Part shown: positions 1-9,395 of the stretch, piece after piece
Layout: each line of letters opens with the position of its first letter
How positions within the stretch are numbered: position 1 is the first letter of the stretch
Made by a program: the position numbers and the translations under genes
The notes under the pieces: generated by a model
Seen by the model: the letters and a program-made list of their open reading frames with translations, nothing else
The model's database searches: none
Told to the model about the DNA's origin: nothing
Source of the DNA: Lactiplantibacillus songbeiensis
GTDB lineage: Bacteria > Bacillota > Bacilli > Lactobacillales > Lactobacillaceae
Reading direction: 5' to 3'
Assembly: GCF_005405125.1 (NCBI RefSeq)
Contig: NZ_BJDL01000034.1
Span: 1 to 42,113, forward strand
Length of the DNA: 42,113 bases

Positions 1-32
1 TTGAGGATGTGTCCTTTTAGTTTACACAAAAA

Positions 33-63
33 TTGGTGTTGATGGGAAATCCATCAACACCAA
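33..63. terminator. Perfect hairpin at window edge
   Basis: The 13-base arms TTGGTGTTGATGG and CCATCAACACCAA flank a five-base loop. There is no clear T-run on either side, so it may end a transcript entering from outside the window or belong to a repeat. Its role is uncertain. Confidence 0.4.
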
Positions 64-80
64 ATATTGTAGAACCACAA

Positions 81-120
81 AAACTGACCTTAACCTGATA
101 TTGGTTAAAGTCAGTTTTTA
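81..120. terminator. Bidirectional intrinsic terminator
   Basis: The arms AAACTGACCTTAACC and GGTTAAAGTCAGTTT pair with one wobble. T-rich tracts lie on both sides, so it can work in both directions. It lies downstream of the minus-strand LPQTN surface protein gene and probably ends that transcript. Confidence 0.7.
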
Positions 121-123
121 TTT

Positions 124-185
124 TGCCACTCTGGTCGGTCCAGAATCGGCCGGAACGTGGTGACCACGTTTATAAGTCCAAGCGT
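124..185. repeat. Truncated copy of the structured intergenic repeat
   Basis: The segment matches one outer arm of the repeat (GCCACTCTGG, CCAGAATCGGC, GGAACGTGGT) and then jumps to an AAGCGTAC end like the terminal inverted repeat of complete copies. The internal hairpins and the other arm are missing, so this is a deletion remnant between the surface-protein gene and its terminator. Confidence 0.7.
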
Positions 186-187
186 AC

Positions 188-3142
188 TTAATGTTCTTTG
201 TGCCGATAACCGACTAATCCTAAGATCAATACCATGAGACTACCAAGTAGACTCCAACGAGAATTATTGGTTTCATTAGTTTGCGGTAATGTCGTCGTTT
301 CAGTTGCGGTTGCTTTGACAGGACGAGTCGTATGACCAACTGGATTAACTGAATTAGCCATTGGTAAGATGTGTGCCGCCTGAGCCTCACTAGTCCCACT
401 TGTGCCTGGTTGCGTCGCGGTTTGATTTTCTGGTTTAGTTGGCGTCGTTGTGGCCGGTTGATCAGGATCTGGTGTCGGCTGCGGGTCAGGATTAATCGTA
501 TCCCCTTGACCCGGATCTTCCGGTTCAGTTGGCGTTTCTGGATCAGGGTTACCAGGATCAGGCGTTGGTTCCGGATCAGGTGTTCCTGGATCCGTAACCG
601 CTGTGTAAGTGACCGTTGTTTCTAAGCTAGCACTATCGGCGGTGACCCCATCGACTGCCGCCACAGTCGTTTGGTCAGCTTGATATCCAGCAATCACTGG
701 TGAAGTTTGTGCGGCAAACCCCGTCTGATCGCTTTGCCAAGCACGCCAAGTCGTTACCCAGGTCACAAGATCACGTTGGCCACTGCGGTTAAAGACCAGC
801 TGCTTGACACTATCGGCCGCAGCGGTGGTACCATCTGCATAAATGTAATGAATCGTCTGCGTGATCGTCCGACTATCCGTTACTGTAACCACTTGATGTT
901 TGAGATGAACCGTATACGTTGGCGCTTGATCGTCAAAGTCCACACCCTCACTTGGAAAGTCATCGCTAACTAAGACGTAGCCCAAGTCTAAATAATGCTG
1001 AATAGTGGCTTTAGTCTGATAATCACTGGCGCTCCCTTGCGTCCCGGTGATCGTATCGCTGGTCAACGTCTTGCCAGTCGTATCGTCAACATAGACAATC
1101 GTGATTTTACCATCTTCACTTGGCGCCACGGTCTCTTTTTGGTAGATATAAGTGACCGTCCCGCCAGCTTTAGTTAACGTCCCATTAGCCGCTAAACCGG
1201 CACTATCAACCTGCTTAAATGTGTAACCAGCAATTGATTTTTCAGTTGTCGTGTAACTTTCACCGACCCACTGGCCATTTGGATAAGTCGCGGTACCAGT
1301 GGCCAAAACATTGCCAGCCGTATCGACATACTGAACTGTCACCTCACCAGCGGCTTCTTGAGTCGCTTCGGGCGTGAAGTAGAGGTTAACCGTTTGTGGA
1401 TCGGCAGTATACGTTAACTCTAAAGACTCTGCATCCGTTTTAACATAATCATAACCGTCTAGTTTAGTATATGACGTTAAATCAACCGTCTCACCGATTT
1501 TTTGGCCCGTGCCTAGTTTTTCCGGTGCTTTAATGACTTTACCGGTGGTGCTATCAAGGTAATTCACTTGAATGCTGGGATTTTCTTGCCAGTTAGCTGG
1601 TCGATAAATCATCGCATCGGTCAATAATTCTAAACTATTGTAGCCATCGCCATAATTAACATCAAAATAGTAGGCCGACCCCGCTGGATGCGCGAGATAC
1701 CCCCACTGACCATACGTGAAATAATCTTCAGTCTGAACGGGCGCATCAATTTGATACATCCCATCGCCTAAATCTGTGACTGAATCCCAAGTTTTTTTGG
1801 TACTAGTAGTCCCGTCCGGATTCGTAACCGTGGTAGAAACCGGTGGCAAACTGTATGATTTGGTATTTTGATGCTGTAAATATTCACCATTAATGCCAAT
1901 CTGATCAGTAGCTTTAAATGTAATTGGCTGGCCAGCGACAATATTCATCTCGACGGAACTTTTATAAGTCTGATTAGCCGCAAAAATTCGGACATAGGCA
2001 TTGGGGTTAACGCCACTAAAGACTGAAAAATCAGTAATGCAGTTACCCGTTAATCCAACCTGTCTAAAGCTACCGCCATTGCCACCATGGTACCCATTAT
2101 TAAGGAAATCCGTTAACCAATCGGCAATCTGTGCTAATTGGGCATTCGTCATCCCATTGAAGTTCTTGTGATAATACTCCTTATCCGGATCATTTGATTG
2201 TAAATCCACATATTGTAAATCAGTCGTTGCAATTTTATTGAGTGGGGTTAGATCAACCTGATTGAAGTAGTTAGTGTACAAACTAAGCGTGTCAAAATGT
2301 AAGTTTTGTAATGGTTTTAAGTCAAAATCAGTCCCCACAACTTGATTTTGCGCATTGACCGTAGCTGCTTTAATATCCAACGACAGTTTAATCACTGTTT
2401 TTTCAGGTAGATAACTCAGCGCTTCTAAGCCAGCTAAAGTCGTTACATCAACATCCGAAACGGTAATACTGAGCGACGTTTTCTTCGTATTACGAATATC
2501 ACCAATCGTCAAGTCGGCATCAGTCGCTAAGCCCAAGCCTTTTTTAACGGCCGCCAATAAGTTTGTATCACTAATTGTCACGATATCTGTATCACTGACT
2601 TCGGCTTTAACCGCCTTGGCCTTTGGCGCGACACTGCGCGCTGCTGGGGCCGCGGCTTTCATTTTTTCAACATCTTTAGCGGCACTGCTGGCAACTGCTG
2701 GTTGTTTAACAGTACTAATTGGTGCTGCTTCTGACGTTGACTCACTAGCAACGGAACCGGTTTCACTTGAGGCTTCTGATGTCGTTGAAGCTTCCGAAGA
2801 TGCACTAGTCCCGCTTACTGAAGCCTCTGATGCGGTCGAACCAGCTTGACTGGTTGCTTGTGATTCAGTATCGTTTGACCCTTCGCTCGAATTAGGATCA
2901 GTTTCAGTCGATGTTGTGCTATCAGTCGCATTTAAGGCCACTTCTGGTTGTTGTAATTGACCAGCTTGTTGATCTGTTTGCGTCGTTCCGGCATCGCTGG
3001 CAGCTGGTTCGGTTGCGGCTTGGGCGTTGTTAGGCACCGTTAAAAAGGTCCATGAAATCGCCATGGTTGCCACCCCGGCCGTTAGCCAGTTCGGGTGAAT
3101 CGTAACGTGTTTGGTTGATGTAACGGTTGGCTTGATGCGCAT
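188..3142 (-). CDS. LPxTG surface adhesin with LRR and MucBP domains
   Basis: Cell-wall-anchored adhesin of 984 residues. A signal peptide (about 1-43, ending near NAQAATE) is followed by a Ser/Thr/Glu-rich stretch (45-150), a leucine-rich-repeat-like region (about 190-310), a presumed adhesion domain (310-520), two MucBP modules (about 524-590 and 600-668), two further Mub-like modules (678-750, 755-848), a Pro/Asp-rich wall-spanning linker (850-900), and the sortase motif LPQTN at 952 with a hydrophobic segment and basic tail. MucBP modules are known to bind mucus glycans; the ligand here is inferred. The ATG chosen has an AGGGGGAG ribosome-binding site six bases upstream; an in-frame ATG 15 codons earlier has none. 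A promoter and the motif AGAAAGGGTTTA lie upstream. Confidence 0.9.
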   Translation of the reverse strand: MRIKPTVTSTKHVTIHPNWLTAGVATMAISWTFLTVPNNAQAATEPAASDAGTTQTDQQAGQLQQPEVALNATDSTTSTETDPNSSEGSNDTESQATSQAGSTASEASVSGTSASSEASTTSEASSETGSVASESTSEAAPISTVKQPAVASSAAKDVEKMKAAAPAARSVAPKAKAVKAEVSDTDIVTISDTNLLAAVKKGLGLATDADLTIGDIRNTKKTSLSITVSDVDVTTLAGLEALSYLPEKTVIKLSLDIKAATVNAQNQVVGTDFDLKPLQNLHFDTLSLYTNYFNQVDLTPLNKIATTDLQYVDLQSNDPDKEYYHKNFNGMTNAQLAQIADWLTDFLNNGYHGGNGGSFRQVGLTGNCITDFSVFSGVNPNAYVRIFAANQTYKSSVEMNIVAGQPITFKATDQIGINGEYLQHQNTKSYSLPPVSTTVTNPDGTTSTKKTWDSVTDLGDGMYQIDAPVQTEDYFTYGQWGYLAHPAGSAYYFDVNYGDGYNSLELLTDAMIYRPANWQENPSIQVNYLDSTTGKVIKAPEKLGTGQKIGETVDLTSYTKLDGYDYVKTDAESLELTYTADPQTVNLYFTPEATQEAAGEVTVQYVDTAGNVLATGTATYPNGQWVGESYTTTEKSIAGYTFKQVDSAGLAANGTLTKAGGTVTYIYQKETVAPSEDGKITIVYVDDTTGKTLTSDTITGTQGSASDYQTKATIQHYLDLGYVLVSDDFPSEGVDFDDQAPTYTVHLKHQVVTVTDSRTITQTIHYIYADGTTAAADSVKQLVFNRSGQRDLVTWVTTWRAWQSDQTGFAAQTSPVIAGYQADQTTVAAVDGVTADSASLETTVTYTAVTDPGTPDPEPTPDPGNPDPETPTEPEDPGQGDTINPDPQPTPDPDQPATTTPTKPENQTATQPGTSGTSEAQAAHILPMANSVNPVGHTTRPVKATATETTTLPQTNETNNSRWSLLGSLMVLILGLVGYRHKEH

Positions 3143-3237
3143 TTTAATCTCCCCCTGAGTCAAATGTCTACCAGTAACTAACTTCATTAATAATTATCTT
3201 TTCAGATTAACGTTATTATAAATACACCTCTTTAATT

Positions 3238-3265
3238 ATTATACCCTATCGTTAATTTATGTAAA
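3238..3265 (-). promoter_or_regulatory. Promoter of the LPQTN adhesin gene
   Basis: On the minus strand TTTACA, a 16-base spacer and TATAAT form a good vegetative promoter about 95 bases before the start codon. The sequence AGAAAGGGTTTA overlapping the -35 side recurs exactly upstream of the third surface-protein gene (9154-9165). Confidence 0.65.
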
Positions 3266-3349
3266 CCCTTTCTTATTGAAATATTACTAATAAAATAACA
3301 ATGTTCTTTGTATTATACTGAAGACCCGTTTAATTGCGACTAAACACAC

Positions 3350-3388
3350 TTAAAAAAGTGACCTATCAACAGTTCGATAGGTCACTTG
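3350..3388 (-). terminator. Terminator of the BspA/Ig-like surface protein gene
   Basis: The arms AAGTGACCTATC and GATAGGTCACTT close on an eight-base loop and are followed on the minus strand by a T-run. It lies 24 bases beyond the stop codon of the LPQTT anchor frame, which suggests the transcript once ran through both frames. Confidence 0.85.
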
Positions 3389-3411
3389 GTTTAACTTTAT
3401 TTGGGTTTTAT

Positions 3412-3864
3412 CTAATCTTCATGCCGACGTTTGCGACTTAATCCTAGGCCACCCATTAACCCAGTTAAGACTAACAGTACACTCCCTAAAGCAGTGGTTG
3501 CCGATTTGGCTTCTGTCGTTTGTGGCAACGTCTGGGACTCAGTTTTAGCCATTGGCGCTGATGAGTCAACCGTCGACACGGCTTGCGCAACTGTGGTCGT
3601 GTGACTCAGACTAATCGTAGCTGCTTGTGCATCAGTTACTACCGGTTTAGCAATCGAGCCAGCACTGGCTGTTGTACTTGCCGCCGTTGAGTTTTGACCA
3701 CTTTGAGGCCGGTTAACTGTCTTACCCGTCTGATGGTCATCCGTGGTTTTTGAATTATCCGTAGGTTCATCAGTACCAGAATTAATGGTATCACCATGTT
3801 CGCCGCTTCCATCAGGCTGGTCAACATTCACGCCCGGATTATCCCGTATTCCCACTCTCCCCAT
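3412..3864 (-). pseudogene. Frameshifted C-terminal LPQTT anchor of the upstream surface protein
   Basis: This frame encodes a Ser/Thr/Ala-rich wall-spanning segment, the sorting motif LPQTT, a hydrophobic stretch (about residues 125-142) and the basic tail SRKRRHED. It has no signal peptide and no ribosome-binding site of its own. It overlaps the end of the 1273-residue body by 26 bases in a different frame. A one-base loss or two-base gain in the G-rich stretch near the junction would fuse body and anchor into a protein of about 1,410 residues. It is therefore best read as the broken 3' end of the neighbouring gene, by real mutation, phase variation or sequencing error. Confidence 0.75.
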
Positions 3865-6800
3865 TAGCCGTAACCGTCACTGTCGCCGTCTTACTGATCA
3901 GATTACCAGCTGCATCGGTATATTGGTAAGTAACTGGGTAAGTCCCTGCAGTTGTTGGGTCAACAGCGCCAGTCACAACGACTTGTTGAGGATCAACCGT
4001 TTGGCCGGTGGCATCAAGAACCTTGACGATGTTATCAGTGGCGTTCCATGCCTCACCAACCATTAACGTACTGTCTTTAACTTGCAAGTCTGCTTGACTC
4101 TTTACCACGGTAACCGTCACTAATTTCGTCACTTGATTCCCTTGGCCATCCGTATAATGCAACGTGACTGGATACGTTCCTGGCGTCGTCACATCAACCT
4201 TGCCAGTCATCGTCACTTTGCTTAAATCATCAGCTTGACCAGTTTCGTTTTGAATGGCCGTTACACTGTCGCTCAACTGCCAACTCGCTTTAGGACCAGC
4301 AATCACTGTATTGTCATTAGCGTTAATCTTAGCTTGCGTCGCAACGACCGTAATCGTCGCCATATCGTCAAACACATTGCCGGCCCCATCAACATAGTGA
4401 TAGGTGACCGTATATTGACCCGGCTTGGATAAATCAACGGTATCGCCACCAACTGTCATCGCACTAACATCGACTAAGTGACCGTATTCGTCTTGACGAG
4501 TCGTTAATTGGTCGGCCGCATTAAAGTTAGCGTTAGGGCTTTGAATAACCGTCGTATCTTTGGCTTTCACACCAGCTTGCGAAGCGACTACCGTCACAAT
4601 GGCCGTCGCAGTAGTCGTGTTACCTTGACTATCGGTATACGTATACGTCAGTTCATTCCGACCAGCTTTGCTCAAATCAACCGTTCCACTTACCGTAACT
4701 GTAGTCCCATCTGTCCGTAAATAGCTGTACATCACCGACATGACCTTAGCCGCAATTTTGACATTGTTTTCTAAAATAACATCATCAGCACTAACTGTAT
4801 CACCATTGGCCTGAATGACTGACGTTAAATTATCCTTCGCGTACCAAGTGGCGTTCGGCCCCATCACAATGGTGGAATCCGTTGCATTAACTTTCGCTTG
4901 TGAGGCAACTACCTTAATCGTCGCCGTTTTTTCGTGTTGATAACCGGCTGCATCAGTGTAGGTAATCACAACCGTCTGAATCCCCGGCGTGGTTAAGTTT
5001 GGCGTTTGATTGGTAGTAAGCTTAACTGTCGTTAGATCAGTCACGGCATTACCATCAACGTCAGTTAAACTAGCTAAACTATCGGCAATCGTCCAAGTCG
5101 TGTTGGGACCCGCCGTAACTGTGATGTCTTTAACTTCTAAGGCAGCCCCATTGGCAACCACAGTGACGGTAACGTTATAGCTATGTTGGTTACCTTCACT
5201 ATCCGTATAAGTTAAGGTAATCGGGGTTTTACCAACCGTGTTCAAATCAGGTTCAACATTAGCTGTAATATTCAGATTATTGACATCAGTAATAACATTG
5301 CCAGCAAAATCAGTAGCACCCGTCACATGATCAAAGAGGTTCCAACTAGCTTGGTCACCTTGTACAATGGTTAAATCTTTCGTCGTTAGCGTAGCTTGAC
5401 TGGCAACCACATTGACGGTAACGTCTGCCGTCCGTTCATTTCCAGCAGCATCAACGTAGGTTAAGGTTACCGTTTGCGAACCCGCTTTGCTGGTATCTAA
5501 AGTGGTACTCGTCACTTTGGCCAATTCGTCAGTCGTTAACGCATTACCTGCAGCATCTTTACTTTGCGTCGTATCAACACTATCACTAGCTGTCCAAGTT
5601 GTGGCGCCTTGGTTCACACTGACTTCTTTACCAACCAAGACAGATTGGCTATCGACTACTGTAATGGTTACATCTGCAGTCCGAGTAACACCCGCATCAT
5701 CAACATAGGTCAAGGTCGCTGTGTAAACGCCCTTTTTGGTAGGATCAACATTGCCAGTTACCGTTACTGCTTTATTAACATCCGTCGTGGCTAAAATATC
5801 TTCACCAGCAGCATTCTTTAAGCCAGTCACACTATCTTTAGCACTCCAAGTTGCAGTTGGACCGCCGATGATGGTCTTATTTTCGGCAGTTAAGACGGAA
5901 AGTGATGGTGCCGCCTCCCAAACATAGGTCGTCACTTCACTTGGTGCTGATTGACCATTATATAAATTCATTAAATCAGCGCTACTATATTTCTTGGTGC
6001 TATCCGTTAAGCTAATCCACTTACCAGTATAACCAGCCGCCGTGATTGCCGGTAAATTCACAGCTGTCGTTAATTTTGTATTCGCATTTAAAGTTAATGA
6101 TTTAAGAGTCTTTGAGAATAGCATTGACGACAGACTGGTAGCTTGCCGTAAGTCCCAAGATGAGAGATCTAGAGATTCAATGCCAGCACCATTAAACATA
6201 AATGTCGTAGTCTTAACTTTACTTGTATCCCATCCAGAGACATTGACCGACTTCAAATTGTCATCAAGAAAAAACATGCTCATTAAGTCAATAGTTGTTC
6301 CAGTTGCAACATTAGTTCCAACTTGCCACTTGCTCAAATCAATTGAAGTTAAACTTGAATTACTATCAAACATATGAATAAAAGAGGTTACCCGACTAAC
6401 ATCCCAATTTTCAACTGGAATACTAGCAGCAGTAACGCTAGAAAACATGTACGATGTATCGGTTGCTTGACCCATTGACCAATCGGCTACACCAGAAAAA
6501 TCAGCCACTTTATCACCAGAAAACATTTGTGAAAAGTCTTCGGTATTTGTTACGTCTAAATTTTCTAGACCATCAATTTCAGTCAGCGGTACATTATTTT
6601 TATCCTGTGCACGTTTGAAGAACGCATACGATAAAGTCTTTCCGGCAATCACACCTGGTTCAATAACAACTTTTCTAATCTGAGAACGCATAAGATTCCC
6701 ATCAGGTAAAATTTGGGCTGCCTGAGTACCACGCCATGGTGCTGGTGAATCACTCAAGGTCCCAGCACCAATCGTTAATGTCCCGTCACTCGTCAATACC

Positions 6801-7660
6801 CAGTGACTAGTTCCCCAATCGCCACTAGCTAATTCAGTTAATGCCGGTGCCGCCTTCATTAAACTCTTCCGTGAAAATGTCTGTTGGACCGTTGCTGCTT
6901 GAATCGCACTATCCAACAAACCACTCGCTAAATAATTCGCATTTCCAACTGATAAGTCATTCTCAGCTAAGCCATTAACATTCTGGTCAGTAACTAAGTC
7001 ATTAACATTAACCGTAACTTTATCTTCGACTGGATTAGTTATTTCAGATTCTGAATGATCATCGTTCACTGACTGTTCAACATTGGTATCAGTTGCCGGT
7101 GCCGTTACAACTGGTGTTTTTGGTGTCGTCGTAATCGGTTTCTCTGGTTCAGTTGGGTTACTTACCGAATTAGCTGCATCAGACTCAACTGATATGGCTT
7201 CATCTTGTACTTTTTCATCACTATTTGAGGTAGTTTCTTTTTTGCCCGATTCATTGCTAGCACTATTACTAGTATCAGAAGATTCAGTAGTAACTTCAGC
7301 AGCATCAGTCACTGATTTATTCTGGTCATTAGTATCAACAGCCGCATTCTTATCAGTATCAGTGGTGGTCGTGGTGTCAGCCTTAGTGGTTGCTGTATCA
7401 CCTGTATTTTGCCCATTAGCAACGTCTGATGTACTACCCTGATCACTTGAACTCGTGCTATTTAACGGCACAACCTTTTGACTAAGTTCGCTGCTACTCG
7501 TGGTTTCGCTAACAGAAGCGGCACTACTATCATCCGCCGTTGTCGCCGCTTGACCCATTAAAGCATTCACATTCCACGCGGCCACTGCGACCCCCGCAAA
7601 GACCCAAAAACGGCCTTTTTTATACATCTTGTAGTAAACCTTTTCATTTTGTTTTGTCAT
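3839..7660 (-). CDS. Giant BspA-like/Ig-repeat surface protein, frameshifted before its anchor
   Basis: Secreted protein of 1273 residues. It starts with a KxYKxGKxW-type signal (KMYKKGRFW, residues 11-19), known from large exported lactobacillal proteins. A Ser/Thr/Asp-rich stretch (40-200) follows, then BspA-type DUF285 leucine-rich repeats (about 350-520; phrases such as ENWDVSRV, SGWDTSKV, SSWDLRQA), then eight bacterial Ig-like repeats of about 80-90 residues, each ending in a pattern like TYTDAAGN..TATVTVVASQA. The frame stops after TANGESGNTG, just before the LPQTT anchor present in another frame, so as read the product would be released rather than wall-linked. Start ATG has a GGGGG ribosome-binding site. 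Adhesion to host surfaces is inferred from the domains. Confidence 0.85.
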   Translation of the reverse strand: MTKQNEKVYYKMYKKGRFWVFAGVAVAAWNVNALMGQAATTADDSSAASVSETTSSSELSQKVVPLNSTSSSDQGSTSDVANGQNTGDTATTKADTTTTTDTDKNAAVDTNDQNKSVTDAAEVTTESSDTSNSASNESGKKETTSNSDEKVQDEAISVESDAANSVSNPTEPEKPITTTPKTPVVTAPATDTNVEQSVNDDHSESEITNPVEDKVTVNVNDLVTDQNVNGLAENDLSVGNANYLASGLLDSAIQAATVQQTFSRKSLMKAAPALTELASGDWGTSHWVLTSDGTLTIGAGTLSDSPAPWRGTQAAQILPDGNLMRSQIRKVVIEPGVIAGKTLSYAFFKRAQDKNNVPLTEIDGLENLDVTNTEDFSQMFSGDKVADFSGVADWSMGQATDTSYMFSSVTAASIPVENWDVSRVTSFIHMFDSNSSLTSIDLSKWQVGTNVATGTTIDLMSMFFLDDNLKSVNVSGWDTSKVKTTTFMFNGAGIESLDLSSWDLRQATSLSSMLFSKTLKSLTLNANTKLTTAVNLPAITAAGYTGKWISLTDSTKKYSSADLMNLYNGQSAPSEVTTYVWEAAPSLSVLTAENKTIIGGPTATWSAKDSVTGLKNAAGEDILATTDVNKAVTVTGNVDPTKKGVYTATLTYVDDAGVTRTADVTITVVDSQSVLVGKEVSVNQGATTWTASDSVDTTQSKDAAGNALTTDELAKVTSTTLDTSKAGSQTVTLTYVDAAGNERTADVTVNVVASQATLTTKDLTIVQGDQASWNLFDHVTGATDFAGNVITDVNNLNITANVEPDLNTVGKTPITLTYTDSEGNQHSYNVTVTVVANGAALEVKDITVTAGPNTTWTIADSLASLTDVDGNAVTDLTTVKLTTNQTPNLTTPGIQTVVITYTDAAGYQHEKTATIKVVASQAKVNATDSTIVMGPNATWYAKDNLTSVIQANGDTVSADDVILENNVKIAAKVMSVMYSYLRTDGTTVTVSGTVDLSKAGRNELTYTYTDSQGNTTTATAIVTVVASQAGVKAKDTTVIQSPNANFNAADQLTTRQDEYGHLVDVSAMTVGGDTVDLSKPGQYTVTYHYVDGAGNVFDDMATITVVATQAKINANDNTVIAGPKASWQLSDSVTAIQNETGQADDLSKVTMTGKVDVTTPGTYPVTLHYTDGQGNQVTKLVTVTVVKSQADLQVKDSTLMVGEAWNATDNIVKVLDATGQTVDPQQVVVTGAVDPTTAGTYPVTYQYTDAAGNLISKTATVTVTANGESGNTG

Positions 7661-7843
7661 TTTATTGCCCCCAAGCTAAGAAGATCCCTTTGTACTAACC
7701 AACTTGCCAGTCATTAACATTGACTGCCGATTACATTTATTAATAGTGATATCAACGAAGCTAGAATTGACGCTCGTTTGACGATCATTGCTATTTAGTT
7801 CATTAATTATTGTGTTTAATAAATAAATACCTTTTATATTTAT

Positions 7844-7873
7844 AATATAGCACGATAAGTCAGTATAAATCAA
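7844..7873 (-). promoter_or_regulatory. Promoter of the BspA/Ig-like gene
   Basis: On the minus strand TTGATT, an 18-base spacer and TATATT. The 12-mer TTGATTTATACT that includes the -35 box also occurs, with the same 18-base spacing, before the third surface-protein gene. The leader to the start codon is about 180 bases and AT-rich. Confidence 0.5.
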
Positions 7874-8101
7874 CATAAATTCGTTATATATAGATCATTT
7901 CCCACTGTTGCTAAACTTATGCGATAAGCCAGATAATTGCTAATTTATCAATGTTTTACTTTGTTAAATAAAGGAATAGTCTTATCATTTTGTTGTCTAC
8001 TTCAACCAGATATTTTCGTTACTTAACGTTCTTGAGTTTTCCCAAAAATATTGCCATAATTCACAATTTAGATGACGCTAGGCACGGAAACCGTGAGATA
8101 A
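7874..8101. other. AT-rich intergenic stretch between surface-protein genes
   Basis: No convincing gene, RNA or repeat is visible here. Short open frames lack ribosome-binding sites. It separates the promoter of the BspA/Ig-like gene from the terminator of the next minus-strand gene. Confidence 0.5.
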
Positions 8102-8146
8102 CAAAAAAGCACCATCAATCTGTCAGTCAACAGATTAATGATGCTA
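8102..8146 (-). terminator. Terminator of the Thr/Ala-rich exported protein gene
   Basis: On the minus strand the arms AGCATCATTAATCTGT and ACAGATTGATGGTGCT pair with wobbles and are followed by six T residues. It lies just beyond the stop codon. Confidence 0.85.
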
Positions 8147-8167
8147 ATGATTTATTTAGTTTAAGAG

Positions 8168-8998
8168 TTAAGCTTGACGTAATTTGTGACTAACACCGGC
8201 TAAGCCAGTCAAGGTCGTTAAGGCTAGTAATAAGCCCCCTGCCATTGAGATTGGTGTGGTCGTTGGTGTGCCATTGCCTGCAATCGTAATTGCTGGCTTA
8301 GTGACTAGGGTTGCACTAACTGGCTTAACCGTAGCCGTGGTGGCCGCAATCTTAGTCGTCTTAACTGTGACCGGCTTCGTTGCTTTAGCAGTTTTAACAG
8401 CACTGGCCGCAACAACTTCAGCTTTTGGCGTAGTCGTGGCAGCTGACTTAACCGCCGTGGTTGTCGCTGGAGTGGCCGTTACCGTCGTTATTTTGGTAGT
8501 CGCAGTTGAACCTGTCGTTGCTTTAGCGGCTGGCGCAGCGGTTACCTGACTCGTTGCCGTGGCTTTAGCAGGTGTTGTTGTCTTAGCAGTTGTTGTCTTA
8601 GCAGTTGTTGTTTTAGCTTGTTTTTGGCTAACAGGCCGTGGTGATAAGTTAATCCGATCGGTAATTTCTTCGGTCGTTGTCCCATCATCATAAGTGGTCG
8701 TCTTCGTACCATCATTTTCGGTGACACCCGTTTTAACATTGGCGTCATAAGTCGATTCATCGGTCGCACTACTGTCAGTCACATCAGTTTGCGCCTCAGC
8801 GGTACTGTCGCTAGTTTGATCCGTGGCTTGGCTATCATCAGTTGTTGCGGTGACCGTTGTTGAGTCGCCAGTCGTTGCAGCCCCATCATCCGCTTGGCTA
8901 ACGATCCCAGTCATACTTAAGGTAGCAAGGGCGACTCCCGCCAACAGCCAAATTCGACTTTGTTGTTGTAGTTTTTTTAAATTCATTGATTTACGCAT
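8168..8998 (-). CDS. Thr/Ala-rich exported protein with membrane tail but no LPxTG
   Basis: Exported protein of 276 residues. A basic N-terminus (MRKSMNLKKLQQQSR) and hydrophobic segment ending near VSQADD form a signal peptide. The mature part is low-complexity: Asp/Thr-rich first, then Lys/Thr/Ala-rich with KTTTA tandem units. The C-terminus has a hydrophobic segment (ISMAGGLLLALTTLTGLAGV) and a short basic tail as in sortase substrates, but the expected LPxTG-type motif is missing; NGTPTTTP occupies its place. Anchoring may therefore be by membrane only. The ATG chosen follows GGGGGTATCAAGG; an upstream in-frame TTG overlaps that ribosome-binding site and was rejected. No specific function is recognised. 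Confidence 0.75.
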   Translation of the reverse strand: MRKSMNLKKLQQQSRIWLLAGVALATLSMTGIVSQADDGAATTGDSTTVTATTDDSQATDQTSDSTAEAQTDVTDSSATDESTYDANVKTGVTENDGTKTTTYDDGTTTEEITDRINLSPRPVSQKQAKTTTAKTTTAKTTTPAKATATSQVTAAPAAKATTGSTATTKITTVTATPATTTAVKSAATTTPKAEVVAASAVKTAKATKPVTVKTTKIAATTATVKPVSATLVTKPAITIAGNGTPTTTPISMAGGLLLALTTLTGLAGVSHKLRQA

Positions 8999-9153
8999 CC
9001 TTGATACCCCCAAATTCTGTTAAAAAACGTTCGAAATCGATTAATATTATTACATTTACTTATATCGGAAAGTCAATAATCCGGTTAACCACTGATAAAT
9101 CAATCTTTTCATAATTGGTACTATCATTTAATTTAATCAATCGGGTAAATAGC

Positions 9154-9203
9154 TAAACCCTTTCTGCATTTATAGAATAACACATCACATTAGTATAAAT
9201 CAA
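9154..9203 (-). promoter_or_regulatory. Promoter region of the Thr/Ala-rich protein gene with shared motifs
   Basis: On the minus strand TTGATT, 18 bases and TATTCT, sharing TTGATTTATACT with the promoter of the BspA/Ig-like gene. Just downstream is AGAAAGGGTTTA, identical to the sequence by the LPQTN adhesin promoter. Common regulation of the three surface genes is inferred. Confidence 0.5.
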
Positions 9204-9395
9204 TAACAAATTCTTAATATACCGATTTATTTTAGTGACAATTGTAAACGCATAAATGACTACTCATTTACTGTAATAACGCTATTCGTCGACGAGGCCA
9301 CTAACTATACCAATTATTATATTCGACTGATCAGCGTCGTTGATTAGTTAAAACAGCTAATTGTACGTTATTGGAAAAAGCAGGGTAGTGAAAAG
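9204..9395. other. Intergenic stretch with no recognised feature
   Basis: AT-rich sequence between the surface-protein promoter and the terminator of the next minus-strand gene. I see no open frame with a ribosome-binding site, no RNA gene and no repeat copy. Confidence 0.4.

Noticed and set aside
7676-7876. 66-residue minus-strand frame in the leader of the BspA/Ig-like gene
   Set aside because: AT-rich, no ribosome-binding site, no recognisable features, and it spans the promoter of the neighbouring gene.
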